Shown: positions 36,734 to 38,830 of the stretch, in pieces
Numbering within the stretch: position 1 is the first letter of the stretch
Layout of the letters: each line of letters begins with the position of its first letter
Assembly (NCBI GenBank): GCA_016188295.1
Contig: JACPIA010000010.1
Span: 1-38,830 of the forward strand
Direction: 5' to 3'
Length of the DNA: 38,830 nt
DNA from: Candidatus Vogelbacteria bacterium
Lineage (GTDB): Bacteria; Patescibacteriota; Minisyncoccia; Phycocordibacterales; XYD1-FULL-46-19
Position numbers and translations under genes: made by a program
The notes under the pieces: model-generated
Seen by the model: the letters and a program-made list of their open reading frames with translations, nothing else
The model's database searches: none
Told to the model about the DNA's origin: nothing

Positions 36734-37303
36734 ATGGACACACTAGCCATTTTGTTTGGCAGTGAGGCTCGCGTCAAATTATTGCGACTATTGTTGTGGC
36801 ATCCAGATGCGAGCTTTTATGCCGAACAATTGGCGGATCGATTTAAATTGAAGTCCGAGATAGTTCGCAAAGAATTGGCGGTTTTGGTTGAAGCTGGAGT
36901 GATTCGAATTAAATCAAAACGCGGTAAACGAGCTTGGACGCTCGTGCCGCGTTTTGTGTTGCTGTCCGAATTGACCGTATTACTAGCCGCCGAGGCTGGT
37001 AGTCGGCGACGGGAAATTATCCGCCGAGCCAAAGCGGCCGGTAAGGTGCGCTACTTATTAGTGGCGGGTATTTTTGTTAACGAGCAGAGCCGAGTCGATT
37101 TGTTGGTGGTAGGAGAAAAACTTAAAAAAGCGGTGATTGAGAAGTTGGTGGCGGATTTGGAATTAAGTCTAGGGCGGGAGCTTAACTACGCAGTATTGGA
37201 GACCGAGGACTACCTCTTCCGTCTCCATTCAAGTGACCGCTTTGTTAGGGATATTTTTGATTATCCACACTTAATCCTCATCGATAAACTACCCGGGGCT
37301 TAA
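36734..37303 (+). CDS. Winged-HTH protein with degenerate nucleotidyltransferase-like C-terminal domain
   Basis: LAILFGSEARVKLLRLLLWHPDASFYAEQLADRFKLKSEIVRKELAVLVEAGVI; RYLLVAGIFVNEQSRVDLLVVGE. Confidence 0.7.
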   Translation: MDTLAILFGSEARVKLLRLLLWHPDASFYAEQLADRFKLKSEIVRKELAVLVEAGVIRIKSKRGKRAWTLVPRFVLLSELTVLLAAEAGSRRREIIRRAKAAGKVRYLLVAGIFVNEQSRVDLLVVGEKLKKAVIEKLVADLELSLGRELNYAVLETEDYLFRLHSSDRFVRDIFDYPHLILIDKLPGA

Positions 37304-37381
37304 CTATGCTATTATTAAAGCTGGACATTACCAGAAAGTTAAGGTCGAGTGTTTTAGTAATTTAAGTAAAAATAAGCATAT

Positions 37382-38065
37382 ATGTTATTGCAGACTTGGA
37401 GCCAAGTATTAACCGCTTCTTTCCAAAATTTATGGACCGGAGTGGTGATGTACATACCGCTCATTGTGGTATCAATAGTGATTTTAATTGTCGGTTGGGC
37501 TTTTGGGACTATTGTCGGTAAATGGGTATCGCAAGTGGTTCGTGCACTTAAACTGGATCGCGCTCTTGAGAGTTTGGGTGTAAATGATTTAATGACTCGC
37601 GCCGGTTGGCGCCTGGACTCTGGTCGCTTTATTGGTGAATTAGTTAAGTGGTTTATTATTGTTACTTTCTTGGTGGCCGCTATTGATGTCTTGGGCCTTT
37701 CCCAAGTCAACATTTTTCTCCAACAGGTAGTTTTAGGCTACATTCCTAATGTGATTGTGGCGGCATTGATCCTTTTGGTGGCTGCGGTTTTAGCCGAGTT
37801 TTTACAAAAATTAGTGACTGGTTCAGCTCGTGCTGGAGAAATCTCTCAAGCTGAGCTCTTTGGTGGCGTAACTAAGTGGGCGGTCTGGATCTTTGCCTTG
37901 ATTGCGGCAATGAGCCAACTGGGCATTGCCGGGCAACTCTTCTACACGCTCTTTACCGGTATCGTGGCGATGTTGGCTTTGGCTGGCGGTTTAGCTTTTG
38001 GTTTAGGTGGCCGCGACGCCGCGGCACGTTACCTCGACAAACTCCACAAAGACATTTCTCGCTAA
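37382..38065 (+). CDS. Mechanosensitive-channel-like conserved TM-helix protein
   Basis: Repeated TM segments: IVVSIVILIVGWAFGTIVGKWVSQVVRAL; LAGGLAFGLGGRDAAARYLDKL. Confidence 0.8.
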   Translation: MLLQTWSQVLTASFQNLWTGVVMYIPLIVVSIVILIVGWAFGTIVGKWVSQVVRALKLDRALESLGVNDLMTRAGWRLDSGRFIGELVKWFIIVTFLVAAIDVLGLSQVNIFLQQVVLGYIPNVIVAALILLVAAVLAEFLQKLVTGSARAGEISQAELFGGVTKWAVWIFALIAAMSQLGIAGQLFYTLFTGIVAMLALAGGLAFGLGGRDAAARYLDKLHKDISR

Positions 38066-38089
38066 CTCAATTTGATCTAACTAGATCGC

Positions 38090-38119
38090 AAAAAACTCTA
38101 GCTTTAGCTAGGGTTTTTT
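38090..38119 (+). terminator. Rho-independent terminator
   Basis: aaaaaactctagct-tt-agctagggtttttt. Confidence 0.8.
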
Positions 38120-38136
38120 GGTATAGTAAAAACAAT

Positions 38137-38313
38137 ATGAATATTCTTTCCCTATTTAAATCAAAAGGCGATTCCCGAGTCTTGAAGGAAAAGGTAACCA
38201 AGACTTTTATTAAAGATGCACACAAAAACCGGACAACGGAAATAGAATCACTTAAGCAATATGACCGAGGAGAAAAAGAAATCACTCCACGCGATCTCAA
38301 CTCTGCTTTGTGA
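38137..38313 (+). CDS. Putative antitoxin-like small protein upstream of Fic/Doc toxin
   Basis: 58 aa MNILSLFKSKGDSRVLKEKVTKTFIKDAHKNRTTEIESLKQYDRGEKEITPRDLNSAL; overlaps the toxin ORF. Confidence 0.5.
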   Translation: MNILSLFKSKGDSRVLKEKVTKTFIKDAHKNRTTEIESLKQYDRGEKEITPRDLNSAL

Positions 38314-38666
38314 GGCGTATTTAGACTTGCAAGAAACAGGCCAAGTCTCTTTTTTTGTTGTCTGATGAAAATATAGACAAAATTGATTCAATTGTAAAAA
38401 CAGTTAATGCTACTCATTTTGGGATCCAAAGGTTTTCCTCTCATCAAGATCGAGCAGCAGCTTATTTTTGTTACATCATTAAAGATCATCCAGTAACTGA
38501 CGGTAATAAGCGCTTAGCAACCTTGTGGCTGGAAGTGTATACCCAAGTCTATGAGTTAAAGATAAAAGACCGGATGTCGCTTGATGAGTTAGCGGTTTCT
38601 ATCGAAGCCGACAAGAATACTGATCTTTACGACCTAATTGAATTAACTAAAAAAATCTTGTTTTAG
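38261..38666 (+). pseudogene. Fic/Doc family toxin split by a +1 frameshift at a T7 run (38350-38356)
   Basis: Frame A: MTEEKKKSLHAISTLLCEAYLDLQETGQVSFFVV*; frame B continues LSDENIDKIDSIVKTVNATHFG...IIKDHPVTDGNKRLATLW; removing one T joins them as ...GQVSFLLSDENIDKI... Confidence 0.7.
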
Positions 38667-38746
38667 AGCCTAAAATAAGCTATTTTTACGCCTTCCGAAT
38701 CACCAAGAGGAGCACCAGCCACTCTTTGAATTTTATTCCGAGTCTT

Positions 38747-38762
38747 TCCGCCAACTGGCGGA
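38747..38762. repeat. Palindrome TCCGCCAACTGGCGGA
   Basis: Same consensus as 963-978 and 8428-8443, flanked by gagt/actc. Confidence 0.65.
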
Positions 38763-38830
38763 CTCGCTAACACATCGCACCGACTTATTTGATTTTTTCA
38801 TGAAAGGTAGCACTCATCCGCAAGGCGTAC

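Noticed and set aside
37876-38313. 145-aa ORF as a single gene
   Set aside because: N-terminal part overlaps the MscS-like gene out of frame and crosses a terminator; only the internal ATG at 38137 is plausible
38667-38830. Partial gene at the right edge (minus strand ...YALRMSATFHEKIK*)
   Set aside because: Too short to identify and the frame cannot be verified without sequence beyond the window
1-38830. CRISPR arrays, tRNA or rRNA genes
   Set aside because: No regularly spaced direct repeats, no tRNA T-loop/acceptor patterns and no rRNA-like sequence noticed on reading; a tRNAscan/CRISPR search would be needed to exclude them formally

Overview
This window looks like a chromosomal segment from a Patescibacteria/CPR (Parcubacteria-like) bacterium. 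That placement is inferred from gene content: a PGB-domain acidic S-layer-like protein, an HTH/NTase-like protein next to rplL, and a RAYT. The coding backbone is mostly housekeeping: secE-nusG-rplK; a thymidylate/one-carbon cluster (deaminase, HIT, folA, thyA, glyA); argS-ileS-recO; glyS; M16 protease; AI-2E-type permease; metG-tatD; NUDIX; rpsF-ssb-rpsR; efp; recA; ftsK; ndh-2; rplJ-rplL with a structured leader and attenuator-like hairpin. The most unusual items are: (1) two GC-rich cassettes at 146-1068 and 2442-3336 with near-identical promoters, near-identical C-terminal cores and near-identical terminators, but divergent N-termini and leaders; (2) an IleRS carrying an in-frame histidine-phosphatase domain; (3) a dispersed TCCGCCARCYGGCGGA palindrome inside or at coding genes; (4) a RAYT with REP-like hairpins, one of which lies inside its own ORF; (5) a toxin-antitoxin pair whose Fic/Doc toxin is split by a T7 homopolymer; (6) recurring -10 boxes 6-12 nt upstream of start codons, suggesting leaderless mRNAs. 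All calls come from reading the sequence and ORF translations; no database search was run.
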